A stretch of DNA of 41,912 nucleotides from an uncultured Lachnospiraceae bacterium (GCA_910576815.1 CAJTKA010000027.1:1-41912), one strand, 5' to 3'. Shown: positions 1-7,823, numbered from the stretch's first letter. Made by a program: numbers and translations. Notes: generated from the sequence alone by a model not told the origin.

Positions 1-41
1 TTACGAAGACTATGCCTGGGAGAAACAGCTTAGCTCAAAAG

Positions 42-61
42 TTGTAAAGTGGTGTTTACAA
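42..61. other. Perfect 7-bp inverted repeat near the element edge
   Basis: TTGTAAA (42-48) and TTTACAA (55-61) are perfect inverted copies around the spacer GTGGTG. It lies just downstream of the minus-strand relaxase fragment, in the only non-coding stretch of the left edge (1-72). Such motifs can be recombinase or regulator sites, but nothing here shows which. There is no T-run, so it is a poor terminator candidate. Confidence 0.3.
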
Positions 62-72
62 TAAAATTCACA

Positions 73-315
73 TTAAATTTCTTCCTCCCTCCGCTTAGTT
101 TTGTTTTGTTGCCTGTTCTGCTGTCGGCTCTCGTTCTGAAGCTCCCTCTCAAGGTTCTTTTTGTTGTAGCTGATAACCTCGGCATACGCTAATTCTGTGG
201 CGGTCTTGGTCTGCTCCCTGCCGATACTGTCATATTCAGACTGCAAAGACTGTATCTCTGCTTTCCACTGTTTCGGCGTTACCTTTTCGCCATTCTGTAA
301 AAGGCTCTGCAGTCG
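73..315 (-). pseudogene. C-terminal fragment of a MobA/MobL-like relaxase
   Basis: On the minus strand an open frame ends at a TAA at 75-73. It encodes about 80 residues rich in Gln, Glu, Lys and Arg, including QNGEKVTPKQWKAEIQSLQ, with a very basic tail (KRREEEI). From memory this resembles the C-terminal helical end of relaxases from Clostridia conjugative elements. The nuclease half with its His and Tyr motifs is absent. The frame runs straight out of the DUF3847-like remnant upstream, in a different phase, so a deletion junction probably lies near 316. It is a decayed mobile-element gene, not functional as a relaxase. The family call is moderate; the truncation is clear. Confidence 0.5.
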
Positions 316-484
316 GGGAAATACTTCACAATGATACCGCCCATGATGTACTTGTGGTGGTTCTCGGCTTTGCGTTTCTTCTCATTCTGTTTTTCTTTTC
401 GTTGGCTACACGCTGTTGCGCCTGTTTCAATGCCTGCAATGCTTTTTCTAAATTTCTGCTTGCGTCATTTTTGTTCTCAATCAT
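316..484 (-). pseudogene. DUF3847-like small mobile-element protein, frameshifted and truncated
   Basis: An ATG at 484-482 starts a frame reading MIENKNDASRNLEKALQ, rich in Lys and Gln. The next recognisable part (NHHKYIMGGIIVKYFP) is in another phase. The two join if one base is changed in or near the homopolymer at 390-394 (TTTTT on the plus strand), so a one-base frameshift separates the halves. The order matches DUF3847 proteins, which sit next to relaxase genes in conjugative transposons of Clostridia. After the KYFP motif the reading runs into the relaxase tail, so the natural C-terminus is lost. It could also be a sequencing error in the homopolymer. Confidence 0.5.
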
Positions 485-558
485 TCCTGTTACCTCATTC
501 TTTCTTTGCTGTGTTGATAGTTTCTGAAAACAAAAAGGACAGCTAAGACATTTGTTGC

Positions 559-942
559 TTAATTGCCTTTCGCTGTCCTTTTCAGATTTTTGTTGAACCG
601 ATAGCCTATGCTCCGTATTGTCTGAATGTAGACTTGTCTGCTTGGACTGTCACCTATCTTCTGCCTGATACTGCTGATATGTCCTGTGACAGTGGCATAA
701 TCTCCAAAATATGCGCCATTCCAAACAATATTATAAATCTGCTCTGTTGTGAATACTCTGCCGGGGTTGCTTGCTAACAGATATAGTATTTCAAATTCTA
801 TATTTGAAAACCTTACCTCATTATCATTCAACAGGACAATTCTCTGCACCAAATCAATCTTTAATGCCCCGACTTGAATAACATCTGTGTCTTGGAATGT
901 ATTGCACCATTCAAGACATTTGCTGTTGCTTATGACCTCCAA
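559..942 (-). CDS. Winged-helix (OmpR/PhoB-type) DNA-binding protein without receiver domain
   Basis: This 127-residue protein has a single OmpR/PhoB-type winged-helix domain at about residues 25-118. It shows the family pattern of an N-terminal beta sheet, a recognition helix region (YATVTGHISSIRQKIGD) and the C-terminal wing ending IRSIGYRF. No phosphoacceptor receiver domain is present. Stand-alone domains of this kind are common in Clostridia integrative elements and presumably regulate element genes. The start overlaps the end of the truncated recombinase frame by 13 bases. It lies between the recombinase and relaxase remnants, so it is probably a relic of the same element. It is the only gene of the scar that looks complete. 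Confidence 0.6.
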   Translation of the reverse strand: MEVISNSKCLEWCNTFQDTDVIQVGALKIDLVQRIVLLNDNEVRFSNIEFEILYLLASNPGRVFTTEQIYNIVWNGAYFGDYATVTGHISSIRQKIGDSPSRQVYIQTIRSIGYRFNKNLKRTAKGN

Positions 943-1355
943 TATCCCATTATAAATATCTTTTTAATTACATCTCGGAACGGAAGGAAATCATCATCAA
1001 ATCCCGAACCTGTGTCAACACCCTCGTTGACTGCAATCAGTCTTACATTCGCCCTGCGTAGCTGTTCCCGCAACATTCCCATCTGCACATAATTTCTTAC
1101 CAATCGACTCATATCTTTCACAATGATTGTTCCGATATTTCCCTTCTCCACTTTGGCAAGCATAGCTTGCAATCCCTCACGCTCAAAAGTAGTGCCGGAA
1201 ATTCCGTCATTGGTAAAGTGGCGTATGCCCGTAAAGCCGTTCTTTTCCGCATAATCCTCAAGCATTGCCTTCTGGTTGGAAATGCTGTTGCTCTCGCCCT
1301 GCAACTCGTCATCATGGCTCAACCTCTCGTATAATGCTGTTAAATCGTGACTCAT
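930..1355 (-). pseudogene. Large serine recombinase (TnpX/TndX type), N-terminal catalytic fragment
   Basis: The start chosen is ATG 1355-1353, preceded on the minus strand by AAAGGAGGG. The fragment has the serine-resolvase catalytic domain: the YERLSHDDE region holds the nucleophilic Ser, followed by FTNDGISGTTFERE, the VKDMSRLVRN motif and the GVDTGSG strand. Full-length enzymes of this group are around 500-550 residues with recombinase and zinc-ribbon domains. Here similarity stops after FRDVI, near residue 130, and a short unrelated tail ends at 930. The DNA-binding part is therefore gone and the protein cannot recombine DNA by itself. It is the excision/integration enzyme of a former conjugative element. 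Confidence 0.75.
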
Positions 1356-1392
1356 AATCAATTCCCTCCTTTCCGCCAGTACCGCATAAATG

Positions 1393-1929
1393 CTATGCTA
1401 TGGCTCTTTTGTATTCATTTTGATTAAGAAGTCTTTTATATTTTATAACTCCTTTTACGGATAAGTCTGCACTCAGATCTTCATAAATATGCTCGATACA
1501 CTTTCGCACATGGAGAGACAAGATGCCCTCCTTTTTGATTTCCCGCATCCGTTTCGCATAATCTACACACATATCCTGCAGCAGCATTTGCAGGGCGTCA
1601 CTGTCAGAGGCTCTGTCCGCTTTGCGGCTGTAAATATCCGCGATCATGTAAGCTTCGTCATCGCTGAGCCCTGCGTCCGTGCCCGCTTTTGCAAGGGATG
1701 CCGCCAGGATCATGAAATGATATTTCCCGTTTCGCAATTCATTTTTGGAAAGAGTCCTCATATTTGTGGACAGCGATACTGCGCCGAAAGAAATCAGTTT
1801 TTCTAACGTCTCAACATCTCCGCCGAGGATAGCATTCAGGACTGCTTCGTCAAGGAGGTAGGGACTTTTTTCGTAGCCGTACGCTTTTTGTCTGTATAAT
1901 TGTCTTTTGAGTTCTTTTCTGATATTCAT
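1393..1929 (-). pseudogene. AraC-family regulator lacking its HTH domain, fused to an element-derived tail
   Basis: The 178-residue frame resembles the N-terminal and linker part of Lachnospiraceae AraC regulators. It reaches the stretch before the first HTH helix (LHVRKCIEHIYEDLSADLS), then diverges to GVIKYKRLLNQNEYKRAIA and stops. Both helix-turn-helix motifs are missing. The tail is in frame and looks like the end of a small element protein upstream of the serine recombinase. I infer that a deletion or insertion joined the two. The gene is divergent from the MATE gene at 2080, a common regulator-transporter arrangement, and both are broken. Minus-strand TATAAT lies about 10 bases before the ATG, so either the start or the promoter call is uncertain. 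Confidence 0.6.
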
Positions 1930-2079
1930 AAAGGTATTATAACAAATTTTTGATAAAAAGGCGAAAAATTAGATATATCTCCTCGTATTTCTATGATAAA
2001 AAGAAACCGTCTCAAAGTTTATTGAATATGCTATTTGTACAATTTCAACAACACAAAAAGATTTAAAAGGAGAATCAAC

Positions 2080-2684
2080 ATGAAGCAGACAGACTTCACC
2101 CAAGGTCCTATCACAAAATCCCTGCTATCCTTCTTCTGTTCCATGCTGCTTGCCAATATGTTACAGCAATTTTATTCGTTTGCGGATTTGGTGATCATTG
2201 GAAAGAGGCTGGGTGATACGGCTGTGGCGGCGGTCGGAAATTTCGCGACCTTTTCCTTTGTGATCACGGGCTTTATCATGGGTGTGGCAAACGGCTTTTC
2301 CGTGGTCATATCGCAGGCATATGGGAAGAATGATTTTGCTGCGTTTAGAAGGACGTCAGCCGCTTCCATGACGTTATCGGCTTTTTTTCGCTATATCTTA
2401 CGGGCATCGGTTTATGGTGCCTGCGTCCCGTGCTGTGGATCATGCAGACGGATCAGGCGCTGGTAAAGGACTGTCTGTCCTACGATTATGTTATATTTGG
2501 AGGGCTGACGGTCACGGTATTTTATCATTTGTTTTCAGCTGTTTTAAGGGCGGTCGGAGACAGCAGGACGCCTTTGATTGCCATCGCGGTATCTTCCTGC
2601 GTGAACATAGGTCTGGATTTTCTTTTTCTTTTCGTATTTGACACCGGCGTTGCGGGGCCACGCGGCTGTCAACAATCTAAATGA
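2080..2684 (+). pseudogene. MATE-family efflux transporter, frameshifted and C-terminally truncated
   Basis: ATG 2080 follows AAAAGGAGAATC. The first 100 residues are a typical MATE N-terminus (QGPITKSLLSFFCSMLLANMLQQFYSFADLVIIG, first two membrane helices). After ALSAFF the frame breaks at the T7 run at 2382-2388; adding one T restores the continuation TGIGLWCLRPVLWIMQTD and further helices. The restored frame ends at 2684 after FLFLFVFDTGVAG, roughly half of the usual 440-460 residues. The following DNA belongs to the convergent hemolysin III gene. The second half has been deleted, so even if the T-run frameshift were a sequencing error the gene would still be broken. Confidence 0.8.
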
Positions 2685-2716
2685 TTCGCAGGATGAAACG
2701 GGAATATGAAAATACA

Positions 2717-3373
2717 TCATGCCACATAGAAATACATGAAAATAAAGTGGCAGATGCTTCCGCCCATCACAAACAGGTGGAAAATTTCATGAGAACCGAA
2801 GTTCTTGTGTTTCGAGTTAAAGATGGGCAGTTTCAAGGCGTAGATCACGCCGCCCACCGTGTAGAAAATCCCGCCCGCTAAAAGCCATAAAAAGGCGCTT
2901 CGGGAAAGGGTATCCCACAGCGTGCCGAAAACGGCGAGGCAGGCCCAGCCCATGGCGATGTACAAAATCGATGAAAACCATTTCGGGCAGGTGATCCAGC
3001 ACATCTTGATCATCATCCCTGCGATGGCGATGCCCCAGACTGTGGCTAACAGCGTATAACCGCGGTGGTCACCGAGGATCACCAGGCAGACGGGGGTGTA
3101 GGAGCCCGCGATCAGCACGAAGATCATCATGTGGTCCAACTTGCGGAATACTTTCAAAATGCTGTCCTTTACGGTGACGCTGTGATAGAGGGCGCTTGCG
3201 CCATAGAGGGCGACCATGCTGCCGATGAAGACCGCCAGCGCAAACAGGGCAATACGGTCCGTGTCGGCGTCACCCGCAGCCTTTGCCATCAGAGGCGTAG
3301 CTGCGACAATGGCCATCATCATGCCGATAAAATGAGTGATGGCGCTTCCGGGTTCACGAATGGTAATTTGCAT
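2717..3373 (-). CDS. trhA: Hemolysin III family (PAQR/TrhA-type) membrane protein
   Basis: This 218-residue integral membrane protein has seven predicted helices and the family signatures: GSAITHFIG at the N-terminus, SALYHS after helix 2, KLDHMMIFVLIAGSYTPV, and the C-terminal SHEIFHLFVMGG. The Ser, Asp and His residues in these motifs form the metal site known for PAQR proteins. Bacterial members are linked to membrane energetics and fluidity rather than haemolysis. Length is normal for the family. The start is close to a purine-rich site (AAAAAGGAGTTGATC on the minus strand). Its promoter overlaps two perfect dyads at 3431-3456, which suggests repressor control. It converges on the broken MATE gene. 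Confidence 0.85.
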   Translation of the reverse strand: MQITIREPGSAITHFIGMMMAIVAATPLMAKAAGDADTDRIALFALAVFIGSMVALYGASALYHSVTVKDSILKVFRKLDHMMIFVLIAGSYTPVCLVILGDHRGYTLLATVWGIAIAGMMIKMCWITCPKWFSSILYIAMGWACLAVFGTLWDTLSRSAFLWLLAGGIFYTVGGVIYALKLPIFNSKHKNFGSHEIFHLFVMGGSICHFIFMYFYVA

Positions 3374-3430
3374 AAGATCAACTCCTTTTTATTGCGATGA
3401 ATGTCATAACTGCGTAATGTAGTTTTCAAA

Positions 3431-3473
3431 ACTATGTGTTACATAGTATGATACTACTACTTAAAATGTGCAA
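3431..3473 (-). promoter_or_regulatory. trhA promoter overlapped by two operator-like dyads
   Basis: On the minus strand TTGCAC (3473-3468), a 17-base spacer and CATACT (3450-3445) form a plausible promoter. Two perfect inverted repeats overlap the -10 region and the expected start: TAGTAT-G-ATACTA at 3444-3456, and ACTATGT-GTT-ACATAGT at 3431-3447. They share bases 3444-3447. This is the layout expected for a repressor binding site. The protein is unknown; no regulator gene is adjacent. Confidence 0.5.
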
Positions 3474-3572
3474 AGTCAATCATTTTATGCAATTTTTAGT
3501 TTGTTTTCCGACCAGAATCATTTTTATGATTTGCAGCGCAGAACAAATGATGGCTGTTTGACGCATCTGTTA

Positions 3573-3601
3573 TTGCATGATTTGCGTGTTTATGCTATCA
3601 T
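3573..3601 (+). promoter_or_regulatory. Promoter of the deacetylase gene
   Basis: TTGCAT (3573-3578), a 17-base spacer and TATCAT (3596-3601) match the sigma-A pattern. The gene begins 62 bases further on, with the GAGAGGGAAAAGGG ribosome site just before its ATG. Confidence 0.5.
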
Positions 3602-3663
3602 AACCACAAAAACCGTAATGCTTGACGAGATCGGAAGAAGCAAAAGAAAGAGAGGGAAAAGGG

Positions 3664-4374
3664 ATGAACACGGCACTTTTAACGATCGATGATTTTTCAT
3701 CAAAAAACACGCCTGCAATTGTAGATTACTTGAAAGAAAAGGGAATTGCGCCGATTTTTTTTGCGACCGGGCAGAATGTGGAACGCAATTACGAGGAGGC
3801 GGTCTACGCCGTGAAGCAGGGAATGATTGTGGGTAACCACAGCTATTCGCATCCTGCCTTTTCTTCTATTTCAGTGGAGGCGTGTATGGAAGAAATCGAA
3901 AAGTGTGAGAAAGTCCTTGACAGATTATATCAGGACAGCGGTGTGAAGCGCACATACAGGCCGTTTCGTTTTCCCTATGGCGATAAGGGCGGGGACCACA
4001 AGGCGGCGCTGCAAACCTATCTGAAAGAACAGGGATTCCATAAGGTCGAGGACAGACACCTTTCCTATCCCTGGTGGAAGGAAAACGGTCTGGATCGGGA
4101 TATCGACACCTTTTGGACATTTGATTTTGCAGAGTATAACATCCGTCCGGGTTCTGATGTTACAAGGGACTCCGTGTGGGAAAAGATGCACGACGAAAAG
4201 CCGGAATACGGTGCGGTCTTATTTGGTGAGAACAACAGGCATATCCTGCTTTTGCACGCGCATGACGAGACGGAGGAGATGCTGCCGGAGTACTATAAAC
4301 TGTTCATTGAGCATCTTTTGGAAAACGGCGTGACCTTTGACGAACCAAAGTTTCAGTCCTCCTCGATCACATGA
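3664..4374 (+). CDS. Cytosolic polysaccharide deacetylase (NodB homology domain)
   Basis: I chose ATG 3664 because GAGAGGGAAAAGGG precedes it. The 236-residue protein starts directly with the NodB fold. Motif 1 is TIDDF, giving the catalytic and metal-binding Asp residues. Motif 2 is HSYSH, the two zinc-binding His. Motif 3 is RFPYGD, and motif 5 is LLLHAHDE. There is no signal peptide or membrane anchor, so it probably acts on a cytosolic or small N-acetylated substrate rather than on the wall. The substrate cannot be told from sequence. Its 3' end overlaps by 22 bases the end of the convergent conserved small gene. It stands alone with its own promoter. Confidence 0.8.
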   Translation: MNTALLTIDDFSSKNTPAIVDYLKEKGIAPIFFATGQNVERNYEEAVYAVKQGMIVGNHSYSHPAFSSISVEACMEEIEKCEKVLDRLYQDSGVKRTYRPFRFPYGDKGGDHKAALQTYLKEQGFHKVEDRHLSYPWWKENGLDRDIDTFWTFDFAEYNIRPGSDVTRDSVWEKMHDEKPEYGAVLFGENNRHILLLHAHDETEEMLPEYYKLFIEHLLENGVTFDEPKFQSSSIT

Positions 4375-4619
4375 ATTTCCAGATAGTCGAAATCGATTTC
4401 TTCGATAAAATTATCCTGTGAGAAGCGCGCTTTGCTGTGGCGTTTGAAATCGGAGACGGTCGCCTCCAGCCAGATCGGTTTTCCCAGGTCGAACGTCAGG
4501 CAGACTTCTTCCAGTGCATCGAATACCTTATGGGTGCGCGTTTCTGAGCGCGCATCCTCGATGACGGTGTCCTTTATCATGCGGTTGTCCTTAAATTCTT
4601 TTGCCCACAGACGAAACAT
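4353..4619 (-). CDS. Conserved 88-residue protein of unknown function
   Basis: The protein begins MFRLWAKEFKDNRMIKDTV and ends DYLEIHVIEED, a pattern I recognise from many Clostridia genomes without an assigned function. It is acidic at its end, has no signal peptide, membrane helix or known catalytic motif, and is probably a small alpha/beta cytosolic protein. A good ribosome site on the minus strand (AAGGTGAGGAAGC) precedes the ATG. Its last 22 bases overlap the last codons of the deacetylase gene on the other strand, so each stop codon lies within the other gene. Confidence 0.7.
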   Translation of the reverse strand: MFRLWAKEFKDNRMIKDTVIEDARSETRTHKVFDALEEVCLTFDLGKPIWLEATVSDFKRHSKARFSQDNFIEEIDFDYLEIHVIEED

Positions 4620-4700
4620 ATTGCTTCCTCACCTTTCCTTGTTCCATTCTTTTACCAATATACAAAGCGAAGCGATAAAAGTAAAGCCTGCAAATATTTT

Positions 4701-4728
4701 TTGCACGGATATTATTTTATGCTATACT
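4701..4728 (+). promoter_or_regulatory. Promoter before the large membrane protein gene
   Basis: TTGCAC (4701-4706), a 16-base spacer and TATACT (4723-4728) form a good promoter. The expected transcript start falls at about 4735, the very ATG of the next gene, so the message would be almost leaderless or translation would begin further in. Confidence 0.5.
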
Positions 4729-4734
4729 GAGTTC

Positions 4735-6609
4735 ATGAAAAATGCAAAGAAAAAGGAATCTTGTTCCCAAAACGGCATATCAATTTATTTAGCGGCAGAC
4801 AGGAGGCTTTTTTGTTATGCTTTTCTCTGGGGCGTCCCGTTTGCCGTCTCCTGTGTGCTCGGCTGGCGTCTGGTCCATGAAGGAACGATATTTGGTTCGG
4901 GCGGTTCGGCGACAGCTCGTATCGGCAGTTTATTGCTGTTTCTTTTGGAGACGGCAGTCTTGTCCGTGCCTGCGGCAGCGTTGGCGGCGCTTGTACTGCG
5001 GGGCGGAAGAAAGAAACGAAGCATAATCGGAGCGCGAGGAGGACAGGAGGAACGCAGACAACAGGGACCGCGTGAGGACGGCCGCAAGATGGCAGAGGAG
5101 ATAGGAAAGAAAAGGAAGACGAATATACGTCAAACGTGGTTTTTTTACAGCGTCTTGATTTTCCTATTCTGGCTGCCGATCTTTCTGGCCTACTATCCGT
5201 CCGTTTTTGCTTACGATGCGGAGGGGCAGCTCTATCAGGTGATCGCGAAGGATTACAGCACACATCACCCGCTTTTGCATACCTTATTTTTGGGAGCTTT
5301 TTTTCGACTGGGGGGCGCGGTCGGTTCCTATCAGACAGGAATGGCAGGGCATTCCGTGGTGCAGATGGTTTTGATGGCGCTTGCGTTTGGCGGGGCACTC
5401 TCCCTGCTATATGAGAGAGGGACGCCCCGCTGGATGAGGATTCTCCTGCTTTTATTTTATGGATTGTTTCCGGCAAATTCCATCCTCGCGCTGAGCACCA
5501 CAAAGGATGTGCTCTTTGCGGCGCTGGTGCTGGTAGTTACGCTGAAAGGTTATTGCATTGCCTGTGATTGCGCGCGGGAGTCTTCGGCGTCTGATGGGGG
5601 CGGCAGTTGTGAGACACCGGGAGTGGGCATAAAAGATTGGGCAGTGTTTGTGTTTTTTGCAGTGCTGATGCTTTTGTTTCGCAACAATGCGGTCTATGCC
5701 TTTGTAGTCAGCGTGCCCATTGTGTGGATCGTACTAGGCGAGAGACGGCAGAAAGAAAATAGTGTGCGTGCCAAGGTGCGGATCGGGAAGAACAGTGGAG
5801 CGGCCCGTAGAAGGTATCTGCGCACAGCGTTTACGATACTTGTATTATTTGGAATCAGTGCCTTTTTATTGAAAGCTGCGACCCATGCGCAAAGCGGCAG
5901 TCCGCGGGAAATGTTGAGCGTTCCTTTACAGCAGATGGCACGCGTGCGGGTGGAGGCGGAGGATCAAATCGACCCGGCCATGCGGGAGGAACTTGATCAG
6001 TACATCTCAAAAGAGTGGGTTTTTGCGGCGTATGATCCTCATCTGGCGGATCCTGTAAAAAACCGTGCGGTGATCCATGACGATCCCAAAGGCCTCATCA
6101 AGACTTGGGTGCGTCTTGGACTGCAGTATCCGACGATTTACGTGGATGCCTTTTTGGATCATTCTCTGGGCATGTGGTATCTGTGGGATACCTCTCATGC
6201 GCAGGTGTACGGGATCGGCACACAGAGCGGCTTCGGCTGGCTTTCCACGGATAACCGCACCATGCCTGCGGGCTGCGAGATCGTAGAGAAAAGCTTACTT
6301 CCCGGATTACGCGCTTTTATGGAGCGGATCGTATCGGATAACGCTTATCAGAAACTGCCGTTTGTCCGGCTGCTCTTTGCACCGGCATTCTATTGGTGGC
6401 TTTTGTGGCTTTATCTGGCGGCGGCCCTGTATCAAAAAAGGAAGCAGGAGACGCTTGCGGCAGTGTTCCTGATCACCTATTATCTGACGTTGCTGCTCTC
6501 GCCGACAGTGATTGTGCGCTATTTATACCCGCTGATGGTGACGGTTCCCGTCATTTTTTCCTGCATTTTGACGAAAGATACAGAAACGATACAGGAAAAT
6601 ATACAATAA
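4735..6609 (+). CDS. Large GT-C-like integral membrane protein (DUF6020-like)
   Basis: From ATG 4735 this is 624 residues with about 12 membrane helices. A charged cytoplasmic stretch (residues about 85-125) precedes the segment FLAYYPSVFAYDAEGQ, an acidic motif after a helix as in the first loop of GT-C glycosyltransferases, followed by HHPLLHT. It resembles DUF6020 proteins of Lachnospiraceae, whose substrate is unknown; a role in transferring sugars to surface polymers is inference. The ATG has no clear ribosome site. An AGGAGG at 4801 is followed by ATG 4817 in another phase, so the true start may lie within the first 30 codons. It is a single-gene unit. Confidence 0.6.
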   Translation: MKNAKKKESCSQNGISIYLAADRRLFCYAFLWGVPFAVSCVLGWRLVHEGTIFGSGGSATARIGSLLLFLLETAVLSVPAAALAALVLRGGRKKRSIIGARGGQEERRQQGPREDGRKMAEEIGKKRKTNIRQTWFFYSVLIFLFWLPIFLAYYPSVFAYDAEGQLYQVIAKDYSTHHPLLHTLFLGAFFRLGGAVGSYQTGMAGHSVVQMVLMALAFGGALSLLYERGTPRWMRILLLLFYGLFPANSILALSTTKDVLFAALVLVVTLKGYCIACDCARESSASDGGGSCETPGVGIKDWAVFVFFAVLMLLFRNNAVYAFVVSVPIVWIVLGERRQKENSVRAKVRIGKNSGAARRRYLRTAFTILVLFGISAFLLKAATHAQSGSPREMLSVPLQQMARVRVEAEDQIDPAMREELDQYISKEWVFAAYDPHLADPVKNRAVIHDDPKGLIKTWVRLGLQYPTIYVDAFLDHSLGMWYLWDTSHAQVYGIGTQSGFGWLSTDNRTMPAGCEIVEKSLLPGLRAFMERIVSDNAYQKLPFVRLLFAPAFYWWLLWLYLAAALYQKRKQETLAAVFLITYYLTLLLSPTVIVRYLYPLMVTVPVIFSCILTKDTETIQENIQ

Positions 6610-6663
6610 AATATTAAAATTTACAAAAATTTTGTTAAAAATATACATTTTCAAAGCGAAATG

Positions 6664-6672
6664 TGGTATACT
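6664..6672 (+). promoter_or_regulatory. Extended -10 promoter of the alarmone synthetase gene
   Basis: TG-G-TATACT is an extended -10 element 51 bases before the ATG. No convincing -35 box is present in the AT-rich stretch 6610-6660, which suits an extended -10 promoter. Confidence 0.4.
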
Positions 6673-6723
6673 GTTCGTGACAGTAAGCAAGCAGCATTTG
6701 TATTACCGAGGGAGTTATTTGTT

Positions 6724-7413
6724 ATGGAAGTAATGGTTGAAAGAGATAAAGATGGCGATATCGACAGTTGGAAAGAGCTGCAGTTGATTTATAATTCCGC
6801 ATTGAAGCAGATATCCACGAAGCTGGAGATCTTAAACGATGAGTTTCAGCACGTACATCGCTATAATCCGATTGAGCATATCAAATGGCGGATCAAGACG
6901 CCTGAGAGCATCGTTAAAAAATTGAAAAAACACGGCCAGGAATCGACCCTGGAGAATATGGTCAAGTATGTCAATGACATTGCAGGCATTCGCGTGATCT
7001 GTTCCTTCGCTTCGGACATTTATCAGATCGCGGAGATGATCAGCAGTCAACGTGACATACGTGTCATATCTGTAAAGGATTATATTGTGAACCCGAAGGC
7101 CAGCGGCTATAAGAGTTACCACATGCTGGTGTCAGTTCCCGTGTATCTTTCGGATCGCATCGCTGACACTAAGGTGGAAATCCAGATCCGTACGGTTGCC
7201 ATGGATTTTTGGGCGAGCTTGGAGCATAAGATTCATTACAAATTTGAGGGGAATGCGCCGGAGCATATCAGGGAGCAGTTGGTGGAATGCGCGCAGATGG
7301 TGGCGGCTCTCGATGCCAGAATGATGTCTCTGAATGAGGAGATCTTACATATCGGGCAGGAGGAAGAAAGCTCGCGAACCAGGCGGGAAGAATATCTGGA
7401 AGAAGAGGACTGA
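6724..7413 (+). CDS. Small alarmone synthetase (RelA/SpoT synthetase domain)
   Basis: From ATG 6724 (GAGGGAG before it) the protein has 229 residues: a lone synthetase domain that makes (p)ppGpp from ATP and GDP/GTP. Signature pieces are DIAGIRVIC, SGYKSYHMLV, and VEIQIRTVAMDFWASLEHKIHYK, in the order seen in YjbM/YwaC (RelQ/RelP) proteins. There is no HD hydrolase and no TGS or ACT domain, so it cannot be a full Rel. The acidic C-terminal tail (EESSRTRREEYLEEED) is longer than usual. It has its own promoter and a short hairpin after the stop, followed by a palindromic repeat. RelQ and RelP cannot be separated by eye. Confidence 0.85.
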   Translation: MEVMVERDKDGDIDSWKELQLIYNSALKQISTKLEILNDEFQHVHRYNPIEHIKWRIKTPESIVKKLKKHGQESTLENMVKYVNDIAGIRVICSFASDIYQIAEMISSQRDIRVISVKDYIVNPKASGYKSYHMLVSVPVYLSDRIADTKVEIQIRTVAMDFWASLEHKIHYKFEGNAPEHIREQLVECAQMVAALDARMMSLNEEILHIGQEEESSRTRREEYLEEED

Positions 7414-7429
7414 GAGGTTCTCTTTTTTT
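7411..7429 (+). terminator. Short terminator-like hairpin after the alarmone synthetase gene
   Basis: AGAG-GTT-CTCT followed by T7 overlaps the stop codon. The stem is only 4-5 pairs, so it is weak; the large palindrome that follows may help. Confidence 0.4.
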
Positions 7430-7440
7430 AGGTGCATAAG

Positions 7441-7568
7441 CGTGCATAAGCAGAGACTCGAAAGACTTCGTCTTTCTCGTTCGCGTTGCTCCTCATAAGG
7501 CATCTGGTTCAGGTGCTCATGCAAGCATGGCGCCTGTCCCAGATGCCTTATGACTCTGCTTATACGCG
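7441..7568. repeat. Palindromic intergenic repeat, copy A (three-way cruciform)
   Basis: Outer arms 7441-7455 and 7554-7568 pair with 13 of 15 matches. Inside, one hairpin is GAAAGAC-TTC-GTCTTTC (7460-7476). A second has a perfect 15-bp stem (7493-7507 with 7538-7552) capped by ATGCAAGCAT. The element is the reverse complement of the copy at 11788-11913: 17 bases of the cap and 19 bases of the junction are identical, whereas the stems differ but still pair. The rest of the gap to 7822 holds another GC-rich stem (GCCCG...CGGGC, 7582-7608) and AT-rich DNA with no gene. Confidence 0.75.
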
Positions 7569-7823
7569 TAAAATGAGGAGTGCCCGAGCACCTTTCGGCA
7601 CCCGGGCTATTATGAAAAAATTTATCTATGTGTGTAATGGATACACTACAACTCGTTTTTGCTTATAATTAAGTATACTTTTATATTGTGAACAAACTAT
7701 GAATAAATTGTAAAGTTATAGTTAATATTCCTAACAATGATAAAAAATGGAACCAAAAACTGTGCAATATAGACAAATAGTGTGCTCTGTTTAGGGGAGC
7801 AAGCGGAGAAAAACTTTTCCCTG

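Noticed and set aside
331..546. A plus-strand frame of 71 codons opposite the element remnants
   Set aside because: Phe/Ser-rich, no ribosome site, and fully explained as the complement of the DUF3847-like and neighbouring minus-strand sequence.
874..1092. A plus-strand frame of 72 codons over the recombinase/winged-helix junction
   Set aside because: It is antisense to two recognisable minus-strand genes and has no family pattern.
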